Shown: positions 26,737 through 37,338, counted from the first letter of the stretch. The stretch is 64,000 bases of DNA from Pomacea canaliculata (GCF_003073045.1 NC_037599.1:24838695-24902694), one strand, 5' to 3'. Program-made: numbers and translations. The notes: generated from the sequence alone by a model not told the origin.

Positions 26737-26880
26737 TAAAAGGACTTAAAAGGGTCACAGAGAAAATGTAAGGACCTGTGTGAGAATTTGAAAGGACCGC
26801 ATGGCAAATAAAAGGACTTAAAAGGCCTTTTGGCGAAAATTCAATATAAAAGGACTTAAAAGGACCTTGCAAGGACCTGG
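26737..26880 (+). repeat. Right subterminal AAAGGAC repeats of the hAT element
   Basis: About eight AAGGAC-core motifs, several as AAAAGGACTTAAAAGG pairs, in about 140 bp before the right end. They point the same way as the left cluster rather than mirroring it. Confidence 0.7.
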
Positions 26881-26888
26881 GAACCCTG

Positions 26889-27990
26889 CTAGACAAGATA
26901 CATCTTTTTCTGTTATTACTTATGGAATTGTATTAACAATCTCTTTTTCTGCTATTTTTTGTGAAATAGTAATAGAACTTACATAGGTTTCGAAGTTGGA
27001 AACATGTGAGAGAAAGATGTGTGAATTGAAGAATATACTTAAAGAATGGTAGTATAGTGTTACCTCGAGTTACAGGTTATAATTGTATGGGCTGAAGAAT
27101 TGCCTCCCAGGACCATTCCGTTATCGATGAGGTTTTTGGTTCAGCACCCAGCAGCACGTGGGCAAGGACTCCCGTGATGTCAACGTGGAGTACCTCCCCA
27201 ATTTAACGCATGCAGTTAGTTCACTCACTGCTTAAAAAAATAACCTCAAACCACCAATACATTGTTTTAACACCAGCCATGTTGCTAACACAAACAAGCA
27301 CCACAAAGCATATTTGAGAACAAAAGGTTATTTTGCAACATAAAAATCATACAAAAATACAAGCTAACAAAACAACCTTTGACATAAGCCAGACCTACAT
27401 GGAATAAAACGTTTCTATGCTACTTCCAGCAATTTTATTAATGAAAGGTTAATGGTTAAGCCAGCTTTACATAAAAGTTCATGGGTAAGTGGCACATTAC
27501 AGGTGTGTACTGCTATGGTGCCTCACTGCAACACAGCCTTTGAAGTCCCACTGTCCATGCTACCACACTTTGTGAATTGTGCAGGAGGTACTAAAGCTGC
27601 AGCCGCTAAATATCCTCAAACCTCCATGTTCATTGCCATGGCAACCCCTACCCCTAGCTCATGACTCACTATGCCGTACAATATTCTCCTTCTAAACTGT
27701 AATGTCCTTTTCTAATCATCAGTATGTGACCAAGTTTATAAATCAAAGATATTCTTCCTTGTAAGTCTTATGTGAATTTCACTGCTTTGCATTTAATTTA
27801 TGCACACACTGTAAGCAAACAGACTTGTTACAATTGCGTGCTTTAAAAACAAGAAGAATGAAAAGAGTACTGCATTTTTGAACTTGAAGATATTATCATA
27901 TATCTGCCCGGCACCAATTTGTTTGAGCAGATTTTTCATTTCAACAAAATTGCCAAATCCAGAAGTATCCAAAAAAGGCTTTTTAGAAAA
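26889..27990. other. Spacer between the hAT element and POP1; POP1 3' UTR likely within
   Basis: No conserved reading frame. On the minus strand, downstream of the POP1 stop, an AATAAA lies at about 27434-27439 and could end the transcript; this is a weak inference. Confidence 0.45.
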
Positions 27991-29165
27991 CTAGCAAACA
28001 ATTGAAAGACTTGCAAGGCGGTACTGGCGTGAGGTTGTGTTTCTGACAAGCACAAAACAGGGTCCATCACTAGGTATGTTGTCTAGAAGTTGCAACAAAC
28101 CCAACAAAGAACAAAACCCTGTCCCTGATCCATGGCCCCGTCTCAAATCAAAGTCACCATTTGTAAGAAATCCAATGATTGGTCGGTCACATGCTTCAAG
28201 AAGACACTTTTGCAGATCAGTGACGTGGCCAGCAGGATCAGTAGCGCTCTTTTCAAGCTTGGTAGATTGAAGACAACTTTCCCTTTTTTTTCTAGGCTTT
28301 CTAGTGTTTTTGCTCGATTTACCAGAACGTGGGTGTAAAGACTCGATGGGACCACTATATTTTTTATCTATGGACAACATTTTTAAGTCTTCAGCAGATG
28401 GGATGCAAATCATGGCATGATTAGAAGGAACGCCTCGCAGAAGAGGTATAACTGCCACGGGAACTAAACTCCATGCATGCTCTAAAAGGATGGTTTGAAG
28501 GTCTAGCTGTTTCGTTAGTTTCTCTAAAAGTGTCTCATGCTCATCAGGCCTTTGAGGTTGCAAGCATCTTGTTCTGAGGCGAAGCAAAACACTGTTTAAT
28601 CTTCTCAAGAGATGCTTGCTCCGCAAAACATAGACACCTTGAGATTCACGTAAAGCTAAACAGGGATATTCTGGAAGGATTTGTGCAGAGAAAAAATTCC
28701 TCAAGACTGAACATGTGTTTGTTTGATTTCTATTTTCGCTTAATGTCCTTTGATACCACTCAGAAACAAGCTGCCTATAGGGATGGTGAAATGGAGCCGG
28801 GACGCCAATTCGGGTATAGCTGCAACGCTTGGCAGGAGGACGCTTTGAGTACTTGTCCTCTAGCTGTTTTCTGATTTTGCAGTCATAATCTTGACCCGCA
28901 CAGGTGTCCGGAAAGTCACAAGGAAAGTGCAGGGTGCCAGCACGTGCTTGTGTGCTGCATGATTCTCTCAAGCCTCCAACTCTTGCACCCCTGTAGACTA
29001 AGGCCACCCACAGTGCCATCCCCCATCCTCTGGGAGCAATTAAATCCCAACCACTTCCAAAGCCTACACAAGTTGTGGCAGATAGATTGCTTGGCTGTAC
29101 ACCTGGTCTTTGCAGCAATAGAACTGGCACCCTTGATTCCTCATGCCCCAAGCAAAGTTCAGACC
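27991..29165 (-). CDS. POP1: POP1 exon 7 (residues 544-934), terminal
   Basis: Open for 390 codons to TAG at 27991. It contains [54 protein letters not shown] and [20 protein letters not shown], then [13 protein letters not shown] at the end. The acceptor is TTTCAG. Confidence 0.98.
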
Positions 29166-32100
29166 CTGAAAAAAGGGTATACATGGATTATCTTAAACTC
29201 GACAAAGCAGATGCTATTCATGATGCACCTAAACCAAATACAGTGATACCTCGGTTCTCGAACGCCTTGACTTTCGACCAAATCGGTATTCGACCAGGAA
29301 ATTCGAGCAAATTTTGTCTTGGAATCCGAACAAATATTTGGAACTCGAACATCCGAACGTCAGAGATGAGCCGAGTTGAGCCGAATGGCGTTCATTTGGC
29401 CCAGCGCGCCTTGCTTGCGTCATCAGTGTGAGTGCAGAGAGAGAGAGAGTCACGTTTTTGTGGAGAGAGTCATGAAATGTGTGCAAAATGGGCAGAAATC
29501 GCAAATTTTGTTGAACAACATCACCCTGATAAAGTGGTAGCAAATAGAGCAGTTAACATTTTTAATGACAATGTTATGTCCACTTTCCGCAAAATTTTGC
29601 AAAGGAGAAAAAAACAGCAAACAATTGACAAATTCTTTTCGTAATGAAATCAGACAAGCAACTGCAGAGCAAGATTCTGATTCTCCTCAGCAAAAGATAC
29701 AGAGAACAGAAACACCCGAAGAGCAGTTACCCTCTGTTTTTATTGAAGAGGACTCCCCTTCAAAACAATAACCATCCACCTTCCCTCCTCCCTCCACATT
29801 CATTCCCTCCTGCCATAAAGTTTGGTACAGGTACAGTAAATGAAACACAATTTACTGTACTGTACTGTACATTTTTTGTTTGTTTTTTTTTTGTTTTAAT
29901 AAATACACTTTTATTTCTTATTTCTTGTTGAGACTCATGTTTTTCTACATATTATATACAAATTAGGCCAGTAAATAGGCATTTTCTGGGGCTTAGAACG
30001 AATTAATCTAGTTTCCATTATTTCCTATGGGTTTCATTGCTTCGGTTCTCGAACAATTTGGTTCTCGACCGTCTTCCCGGAACGAATTATGTTCGAGAAC
30101 CGAGGTATCACTGTAGTCAGGAAAAAGGGATGAAAATGTTTGTTGATAATATATTTCAAGGCATTATCCATGAAGTTTACCTCATAAGCAATAGACACCC
30201 AGTCAAAAAACATTTTGCTTAAAAATGACGAATTATAAATATGTGAATTTCTGCGAAAGCTATACATTGACTTAAGCAGTTTACTTTTTTGATTATTATT
30301 CCCACCTCTGCATACCTGTCTCAAAAAATACAATACCAAGCCTTTTTGAAATACTTTAAAATCTATACATGTCTTTTGTCGATCATAAAAACCACTTGAC
30401 TTCTATCCAGTATGCTTGGCAGAAATTGCATCTTAAAAAAAGAAAAAAGACGGGCAATAACCACCTGGCACAAGCAGTTTTGAGCGGCGTTGATTAAGTG
30501 CATGTTCCGACAGTTTAGTGGTCACAACATTACGTCGAACATCTGCTTCCCACAGTGGAGACAATGCAGCTGCTGGAGGGACATCTTCCCACATCAAGGG
30601 CGCCTGAACTGACCCTATCACACAGTTGATGACTTTCTTTAAAAAGTAACCCAAAAGGAGGACTGTTGCACTATGGTCAGTCCATCTGAGGTCACTTCTA
30701 TTCTCTCAATATCCTTTTTTAACATGTACCATTTCAAAAAAAATTTTTTTTTTTTTTACAAAATTAGCCACAGTTTATTAAAATTCTAGCTGATTCATGT
30801 GCACTTGACAAAAATGTGAAAGAAACTATAAACGGCTTACAAACTTGAGACCAGGGCAGGACTTGAACCTGCAATCTCCGACATGACCTTGTCGGTGCTT
30901 TTCCATTTAAGCCACCCAGTCTGCTATAGTTTTGTCAGCTCATTAAGACAGTTTCTTTTTTAACAATTATCCTGTTATGTGCTTAACTACTAATTTTAAC
31001 ATCATTACATTACCTGCCTCAAGATGTTTAACTTTCCCTATTTTGCCAGGTAAATGGAGTCGTGGGTCACGAATGGTCAATGCAATCATCATGCGTGGTG
31101 GAAAGTTTCCTGGAGAATGACATTTGGCAAAGTTGCCCCACAGTGCTTGTTGAGTTTCAAAGTATGAAAGAGCTTTTTGACAGCTGTAATACTGCTGCCA
31201 CCATCGTGTGTTCTCATGCATTTCTTCACCAACTTCTGCTTTGCTTTGAAATGAGATTCCTACATTTTCTTTACTGCTGCTATTCTCTGCAGAAGAATGA
31301 ATCTGAGCTAGCTGAAGTGTCTCTGTTAACACAAGTGTAGCAGCTGGTCCTGTCAGACGAAAGCGTACCAACTGATTTTTCAGACTAGTCAAAGTTAATT
31401 CTTCTGTTGCAAAAACTGTGCCTCCAGAGAGATTATCTTTCCTTGTTTCTTCCTTCTTCAGCACCATCTTTATATCTTGATCATTTAAAGTGGTGTTGCA
31501 TTTTCCAGTTTCTGGCATGTCTTTAGCTCGAGAGGTTGCCTCAAGTAGCCTGTCCCCACTACTCTGATTACTGCTCAAGCCAATCATCCTTGTTTGGCCT
31601 GTGGCGATAGAACATGCCCTCTGAAGCTGTGCCCATACTATCTCATAGCTGGCCGGGTGGCTCCAGATCCACAACACACCCTGTCTGCAGTTGTTTCTCA
31701 CATCCGCACTCTCAGTGGCTGGTTTCCAAAAGTAGGTGACAGGAGCCAATGCTCCCCATGGGTAACTGTTACAAGCATACAGGGTTACTTCCCCCCATCT
31801 CTGACCAGAGCTTGTCACCTTTGCAGCAAAGGTTAAACCTAGAGTTTAAAAAAAAAAAAACTTCTCTGTTTTATGTTGCATATACATTCTACCAAATATA
31901 TCTAACAGACTGAGTTGAATACACTTTATTTTTAACAGTAATTTTATAGTAAACATGTTTGTCAAAAATGAACTTTGCGTTTGGCCCCTAACATGCCCAA
32001 ATGAAAATGTAATTATAGCCTTATATAACAACGAAACTTGGTTAGCTATGTGACCCTAATTAATAATTAACAGTCTTGCAAAACTTTGTGCAATGTCTCT

Positions 32101-35100
32101 TTCTCCCCACTCTTAATGCATCCCCATTTCCGGTGACTTCAGCTCAGGTACCCTGAGAACACTAAATGTGAATCAGTAAATTGAGAGAAAGGAATTACCA
32201 TTACTACTATCCAATACCAAAAGAAAAACCACAAATTGCGAGATGTTTTTAGTTTACCAGTATCAGCACTTGTCACATGCTTTAGGGCTTCCAAAATGGA
32301 TGGACATTTGCCTCTGATCTCAATGCAGCATTCATAGGAAATATCCTACAAAAACAAAAGCATTATTTTTTAATCCCTTTGGGACAACGTTTCCAAATAT
32401 TTTTTAATTCAATTTTAAGCAGAACACTTTTACACTTAAAGGGATTGTAAAGGCAAAATGAAACTGCTTAGAATCTCAGAGTTAAATTCTCATCTATTTT
32501 TATGTCTGTTCAAGTGGAAAAGTTTAATGATTTATAGGATGTTACGTTACATCCTTGATTGCCATCACTAAACCAACTAACGACACACAACCGATCACTT
32601 GAGTGCAAATCCTAACAGTGACCGACACTTCCTCTCCTTCGCTGACACTACACAGCACGCCACAGCCTTATCACTGCTGTCGCAACCTTTGCTATACCCT
32701 CAAAAGCACAATATTCCTATAAAACCCCTCCTATAAAATATTGAAGTATTCATAGGAATAGCTTGTGAACAGTTTCAAATTTTTATGATCCATTAAAAAA
32801 ATATCATACATACAGCTCCAGTCCATATAAAGGCAAAGTTATGTGAAATGGCAAAGTGGGTTTTAATGACATATGCAAAATAATCATTTGTTGCAGCTGA
32901 AACTTTAGTGAACACCACAGGAGGGTCAATATTTTTTCTTTAAGCATTCACTCCTGTGTGGTTATCAAACTTCCAGCATGCCAAACAATTCTACAATTTA
33001 AACCAACTTTTTGCTTCATTTGCCTTTTCAAACAAGTTTTACCAGAAGATTTTTCATAATGAAACCTTTATCTTTATACCAACATTTACAAATGATGTAA
33101 ATTCTTCTATCAGTAACTAGAACCAGCATCAAAAATTGAACTGTGTGCCTCAATCACAACATTTTCAGAAGAGGTGTCAGTGATTTTTATCATGTGCTGG
33201 AACCCTGTCATCTTCAGCATTTGTTGTTGCTTTATTAACACTTCTTGGTTCTCCTTAGGGTTATATATTTTTCCTTCGTACATGCTGCTCAGAGGCTGTT
33301 ACCTGGACGGCGGCTGGCTAGTTAGCAGATAGGGGCTGGAAGTGGGGGGAGAACAATGAACAAATCTTTACGAGGGTAAATGAATAAACATAGCTTTTTT
33401 TTACATCTAGCCCTCAGACTAATTAGTAGAAATAAAAACATTACATTCAGAACAAAGCAATAAAACAGAAATTAGGAGAGATCAGGTGAGCTAAAAAGCA
33501 TCCTGTGAAAGGTGTCAAATGTTTTTTTCTGTGCATGCTTTGGAATGATTGAGCGACCAAGTGGTGTCAAGCATGTTTCTTATTTCTTTTGCATGTGGAT
33601 GTATATGGTTCTTTTCTTCCTATAGATTCTTTTTGTTGTTAAAGAAACTTTTATATTATCAATGTGTATATGTTATTTTGTCCACTGATAATTGACTTGC
33701 ACTGTTGCTCACTGCAGGTGATCGAGTGACTGCTGATTAAGTTGAATGCGAGCGTGCTTGTGAGCATGTATTGATGACAGCCTAAAAGCAGTGGTATGCG
33801 ACAGTTATGTGAAGTTGTAAGATGAGTTTAAATGATATACCATTGTTCCCAATAGTTTTAACTTTAAATTTTGTATCATAAAATAGTCATGGGTAGTTGC
33901 AGCTAAAACAGCTTTTGTGGGAGGAACAGTAGGCCACTATTTTTTTTTTCCTTTAAGTGTTCACTTTGTCTCCTTGTGTGGTTATCAAAATGCCAACATC
34001 ATGCCATACAATTCAGCATCTGACTACAGCGCATATAAGCAGAGCAATGTGAAGACTGGCAAGACACTTTTTTTTTGTTAAATGGTAACTGCACGTTTCA
34101 CATGCAAATGCCAGTAAACAGTTTGTCAAACTTGAAATTTGGAGTAGAAATAATTCAACACATCATTATCTACAATTTCAAGCCCAACTTTTTACTTCAA
34201 CTACCCTTTTAACTAGTTTTACAGCAAGATCCTATCATAAGGAAACCTTTATACATTTACAAATGATATAAATTCTTTCTTGATTATCAGTAACTAAAGC
34301 CAGCATCAGAAAATGAGTTATATATCTTAATCACCATATTTTCAGAAGAGGTGTCAGTGGTTTTCATCATGTGCTGGAACCTTTCCATAGTCAGCTACTT
34401 ATGACACAAACCGTAAAATGCCTCATGCTAACATTCACTAATTTATCTTAGTCATCAGCTATCAAACTGCTATATAACATATTAACACTAGCATGCATCT
34501 ATTGTTCTGTGATAAAATTCTTAGCTTCAGGCACCTACATACTTCTAAGGTATGTTACATTTACAGAATACCTCTAGCATGCAGTGTTTGGATGTAGCTC
34601 TGTAACAAGCCCGCAGACTCTTGTCACTTGGATGTAAAGGCAGGCGATATCCCCAGGCTGTTGTCATCTTGAAACGTTTGGCATGCCATATGTGTGTCTC
34701 CAGCCAAGCATGCTGCCGCTGGCGTTGCATATATTCGGACAGAAGACATTTTGGACGCCGACGGTGACGACGACTTGGCCTTTTGGTGACACCTTTTTTG
34801 TCACGCTTCACAAGCTATTTTTTTTACAGAAAACTTTTTTCGTCAAGTATCTTATAAGTTATATCTTTCAAATTATATCCTGAAAATGGTCATGTTTAAA
34901 TCTATAATGCCAAAGGGAAACATCACCAATGTGGTTTGTTCAGGGAAGGGCCAAAACTCATTATGCAAGAACTAAACAGATACTTCATGAACAGCCTTAT
35001 CACTTATTTTCAAGCTGCATGTTTTGCCACACCTTCGCCTGGTCTCACCTCTGCTTGGACCTTCTGTCGAAGTTTTCTAGGAACACGTCGAATGTCATGA

Positions 35101-36859
35101 CTCATTGCTCGTCGTCTCATGTGGTGAGGCAAACGCTGAAAGGCTAATTTTGTTCCCCCCAACTCCTCCACTGCTTGTGTTAGTGCTGTCAACTCACCAG
35201 CACGACTTTCAGCAAACTTTGCCACAGAAATGTCTGTACCAAAATATAAATTATTACAAGCACGCTGCTTCAAAAATAAAACATAACCAATAGTTTCCTT
35301 TTTTTATTCGATTCCACTACAGTATATTATTTATGAACCAAAGTATGCTTAGTCTTGCTGGCAATGATGTGTCTAAGCTTGACACTTAAGCCACCATCAG
35401 AAAATGAGTTGTATGCCTTAATCACAATATTTTCAGAAGAGGTGTCAGTGGTTTTCATCATGTGGTGGAACCTTTTCATCATAAGCTACATATGATACAA
35501 ATGGTAAAATGCCTCATTTTAACATGCACCAATTTATTCTGCGGCCCTATGCTACCTGAGGAGTAACAAGGAATAAACTAAAACTAAATTTGTTTATCAG
35601 CTGTCAAATTTTCTGCACCCAAGCTAGGCAATAGGTCATTTTGTCACACAACAAAAGTCAATTCATCCCAGCAAGGCCCACTTCGCCATAAGAGCGAAAA
35701 GTCAAATCGTCCCAAGCCCAAAAGACAAATCGATCACCAGTTAAACAAGTAGCTGTTAACTTCAAATATTACCAAAAGAGCCATATGCTACTCGAATGTA
35801 GATATGCAAGCTCTACTGCCTGTCTTAAGCAGAACCATGTGAATAAGTTTACCCACCATTTTACTAAACAAAACTGGCCACTTGCCAATATGCATGCTGG
35901 GTATGTACCTTACAATGACAACCATGATTTTGACCAACATCAGAAACCATAAAAAATAATCACAGTCTCAGAAGAGGTGTCAGTGGTTTTTCATCCCATG
36001 TTGGAGTCTACGAAGGCTATCAATGTACCTCACAATGACAAATAAATGTGATTTTTTTTCTCTTTGAACAATCTTTTAAAGATTTTTTCATCAATTTCTT
36101 ATAAACTTGTATTTCGACTTGTTCCTTAATATTATACCCAGAGATTTTGCTGATTGGGCAATCTTTTAGATTGAGGCGCATCATACTACAGTAGTGCACC
36201 CACACCACTGTCATCAACAATGTTTCTGGCAACAATGTTGCATCAGTGATTACCACATTAGTGCAGAAAATTTGAGAAGCATGATGTAGAATCACACAAA
36301 ATACACCTATTACACAGACAGTGCAAAACGTTTTAAATCCCAAACTACTATACAGCTTGCCAATAAATAATGTTATAATAGTTTTCCATTTCTGTGTCAC
36401 TAATTAGTGAAGATGGTATTAATGTCTGTAATTAAATTATAAATAGTAGCTCAGTTGGTAAAGGCTATTTTGACCAACATCAGAAACCATAAAAAATAAT
36501 CACAGTCTCAGAAGAGATGTCAGTGGTTTTTCATCCCATGTTGGAGTCTATGAAGGCTATCTCCCTCGTGGTTTTGTAGCTTCGTCTTCCGAGTAATTCA
36601 TTTGTATACATAAAAAAGCCTTGCGGCGGAATTGCCTGATAAAGAGTAAAAACTCATAATAAAAAACATAAAATAAATAAAGAAAAAAATGTTGATGTAT
36701 CGCTATGAGCTCACCAAGAAACATCGGTTCATTTCGAACTTGCTGTTTCGATTCTGGCATGTCCCCTCTCGGTCGTTTTGCGGGTGGTGCATCATTTCGA
36801 TCGCTCGACATGTCATCGCTGCGTTTCATTCCCTTTTCTCTTGTAGAACTATTCGCCAT
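27991..36859 (-). CDS. POP1: Ribonucleases P/MRP protein subunit POP1 (complete, 7 exons, 934 aa)
   Basis: The product is the largest protein shared by RNase P (tRNA 5' processing) and RNase MRP (pre-rRNA processing), acting in the nucleus and nucleolus. Exons, 5' to 3': 36715-36859, 35049-35233, 34572-34814, 32258-32345, 31014-31838, 30465-30608, 27991-29165. All junctions are GT/AG and keep phase; the total is 934 codons plus TAG, against 1024 aa in human. Conserved blocks include [20 protein letters not shown] and [12 protein letters not shown] in the POP1 N-terminal domain, [15 protein letters not shown] and [12 protein letters not shown] in the middle, the POPLD region [20 protein letters not shown] with [12 protein letters not shown], and the C-terminal [13 protein letters not shown]. 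The start is the first ATG in frame ([10 protein letters not shown]). It is divergent from RIDA, 414 bp away. Confidence 0.97.
29241..30113 (+). mobile_element. Tigger/pogo-like Tc1-mariner element, internally deleted
   Basis: Lies in POP1 intron 6. It has 23-bp inverted ends that start CAGTGATACCTCGGTTCTCG and is flanked by TA on both sides, the Tc1-mariner target duplication. A plus-strand reading frame (about 29470-29771, one frameshift near 29640) resembles the C-terminal tail of Tigger transposases ([20 protein letters not shown], then [19 protein letters not shown]). The DDE catalytic domain is missing, so it is non-autonomous. Confidence 0.9.
30465..30608 (-). CDS. POP1: POP1 exon 6 (residues 496-544)
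   Basis: Reads [20 protein letters not shown] and [11 protein letters not shown], matching the family region before LLVPGS. The acceptor is GGTCAG (phase-decided; a nearby TTCAG would break the frame) and the donor GTGGTT. Confidence 0.9.
30737..30921 (-). mobile_element. tRNA-derived SINE with poly-A tail
   Basis: In POP1 intron 5. The head at 30849-30921 folds as a complete cloverleaf: acceptor GACTGGG/CCTGGTC with two wobble pairs, D stem GCTT/AAGC, anticodon stem CCGAC/GTCGG, T arm GCAGG-TTCAAGT-CCTGC. The anticodon loop has 8 nt instead of 7. A body of about 85 nt and an A-run at about 30744-30760 follow. No CCA and no canonical anticodon, so a SINE or tRNA pseudogene is more likely than a working tRNA. 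Confidence 0.75.
31014..31838 (-). CDS. POP1: POP1 exon 5 (residues 221-496)
   Basis: Starts LTFAAKV after the split glycine and carries [37 protein letters not shown] and [19 protein letters not shown] acceptor, GTAATG donor, 825 nt. Confidence 0.97.
32258..32345 (-). CDS. POP1: POP1 exon 4 (residues 192-221)
   Basis: Reads [20 protein letters not shown] and LKHVTSADT, matching the family block that follows HCLLQ in vertebrates. TTGTAG acceptor, GTAAAC donor, 88 nt. Confidence 0.94.
32435..32702 (+). mobile_element. P-element-like MITE, copy 2 (short)
   Basis: In POP1 intron 3. The left end CTTAAAGGGATTGTAAAGGC and the next 80 bp closely match the element at 19542-20234, and the right part shares GCCACAGCCTTATCAC. 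The internal THAP frame is missing. The right terminus has decayed (TATACCCT). Confidence 0.65.
32850..33230 (-). repeat. POP1-intron repeat, copy 1
   Basis: Member of a local repeat family with core TTTTCAGAAGAGGTGTCAGT. It shares long similarity with copy 2: GTGTGGTTATCAAA, then CATTTACAAATGAT, then the core and GTGCTGGAACC. Orientation is arbitrary. Confidence 0.75.
33890..34400 (-). repeat. POP1-intron repeat, copy 2
   Basis: About 1 kb from copy 1 in the same intron and collinear with it over several hundred bases (GTGTGGTTATCAAA, ACATTTACAAATGAT, TTTTCAGAAGAGGTGTCAGT). Confidence 0.75.
34572..34814 (-). CDS. POP1: POP1 exon 3 (residues 111-191)
   Basis: Very basic stretch [14 protein letters not shown] followed by the hallmark [21 protein letters not shown] acceptor, GTATTC donor, 243 nt, phase 0. 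Confidence 0.97.
35049..35233 (-). CDS. POP1: POP1 exon 2 (residues 49-110)
   Basis: Reads [20 protein letters not shown], then [20 protein letters not shown], the POP1 N-terminal signature. GTACAG acceptor, GTGAGA donor. Confidence 0.97.
35390..35530 (-). repeat. POP1-intron repeat, copy 3 (short)
   Basis: In POP1 intron 1. It carries CATCAGAAAATGAGTTGTAT, the 20-bp core, and GTGGTGGAACCTTTTCATC. Confidence 0.75.
35541..35590 (+). repeat. SINE-like 3' tail
   Basis: CGGCCCTATGCTACCTGAGG followed by AGTAACAAGGAATAAA. The same tail occurs near 13203-13250 and 42996-43035. Confidence 0.6.
35630..35905 (+). repeat. Dispersed repeat shared with RIDA introns
   Basis: In POP1 intron 1. It is collinear with about 40135-40410: GTCAA...CGTCCCAAGCCCAAAAGAC, then CAAATATTACCAAA, then ACCATGTGAATAAG, CACCATTTTA and GCCAATATGCATGC. 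A third, shorter relative lies at 37385-37520. Confidence 0.65.
35922..36022 (+). mobile_element. Short SINE-like insertion, copy 4, with 19-bp target duplication
   Basis: About 100 bp carrying the repeat core, inserted between near-identical direct repeats ATGTACCTTACAATGACAA (35903-35921) and ATGTACCTCACAATGACAA (36023-36041), one mismatch. Duplications of this length are typical of LINE-driven retroposition. GTGGTTTTTCATCCC resembles a degenerate B box. Confidence 0.7.
36438..36560 (+). mobile_element. SINE-like insertion, copy 5, with tRNA A box
   Basis: Nearly identical to copy 4 over about 95 bp, but extended on the left to TAGCTCAGTTGG (about 36449-36460), a perfect match to the pol III A-box consensus. 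GTGGTTTTTCATCCC may be the worn B box. This suggests that the family is tRNA-derived. Confidence 0.65.
36715..36859 (-). CDS. POP1: POP1 exon 1 (residues 1-49)
   Basis: Reads [20 protein letters not shown] and ends NEPMFL plus G of a split aspartate, donor GTGAGC. It is a basic, low-complexity amino end with [10 protein letters not shown], a plausible nuclear localisation patch. The phase joins exon 2 directly. Confidence 0.88.
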
Positions 36860-37273
36860 TTCGGCACTACAGATCACGTTTTATGCAAACTGTCCATCTT
36901 TGAGAAATTTTTGCAAGAAAAATACCGCTTTTTCTTCTACACGTGGCGCCGTTCTCGTTCGTTCACCCTCTCGTGCCGCTGTAACGAGACTGATGGGAAG
37001 CGCAAATCCCGCCACGATGAAACAGAAAATACATCTAGCAGTTTTTTATAATTACATACAAACTGGGAATAAGAAACTAAATATGTGTTTGCTGTAATAT
37101 TTTTATTTTATTTTTATAAAAGTTTTATTTTTTAAAGAGTTGAATGTGAGTTTACTTACAGTTCACGTACCAGTCAAAGGTCAAGGTGCTTTTTATAACT
37201 TCAGTACGCATGTTACAACTTCATACGAGAGGCGGCGTATGTTAAAGCGTTTCATTATCTATTGCTGCAGAAA
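36860..37273. promoter_or_regulatory. Bidirectional promoter between POP1 and RIDA
   Basis: The 414 bp between divergent start codons. It contains a perfect E-box CACGTG at 36940-36945 next to GGCGCC, CpG-rich patches and AATCCCGCC, which resembles an E2F site. No TATA box sits at either expected position. Shared control is inferred from geometry. Confidence 0.6.
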
Positions 37274-37338
37274 ATGGCAAGCATTGTGAGAAAAATTGTT
37301 AGCACAGCAGCGGCACCAAAGGCTGTTGGTCCTTACAG
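37274..37338 (+). CDS. RIDA: RIDA exon 1 (residues 1-22)
   Basis: ATG in context AAAATGG; reads MASIVRKIVSTAAAPKAVGP then Y and a split serine; donor GTAATA. Confidence 0.96.

Larger units (their letters stand above)
22628..26888 (-). mobile_element. hAT-superfamily DNA transposon, complete ends, decayed coding region
   Basis: A 4.26-kb element with perfect 13-bp inverted ends, CAGGGTTCCCAGG and its complement. CTAGA flanks both ends, and CTAGACA matches on both sides if the first two left-end bases are counted, so the target duplication is imperfect. The transposase lies on the minus strand (about 23640-26544): a BED-type finger exon, then RT-unrelated hAT blocks (RLMFPDSQVAAEFKCGQTKA, FRYWSDNAVRTHYLTSEFLG, ISMDGPSVN, CAHRWLENN) and a C-terminal hAT dimerisation block (LLLLSHGQATVERGFSFNKE). 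Several frameshifts make it inactive. Clusters of AAAGGACC-like repeats lie just inside both ends. Confidence 0.93.

Noticed and set aside
30849..30921. Functional tRNA gene
   Set aside because: The 8-nt anticodon loop without U33 and the following poly-A-tailed body fit a SINE better.
36020..36400. 126-codon frame on the minus strand in POP1 intron 1
   Set aside because: Hydrophobic and Cys/Ile-rich without family resemblance; runs into the target duplication of the SINE-like insertion.
36557..36640. Possible extra POP1 exon after TTATCAG, in the frame ending ATKPRGR
   Set aside because: Joining it to exon 1 in phase gives an early stop, while exon 1 joins exon 2 directly in phase with a good family match. 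Part of it overlaps the SINE-like copy 5.
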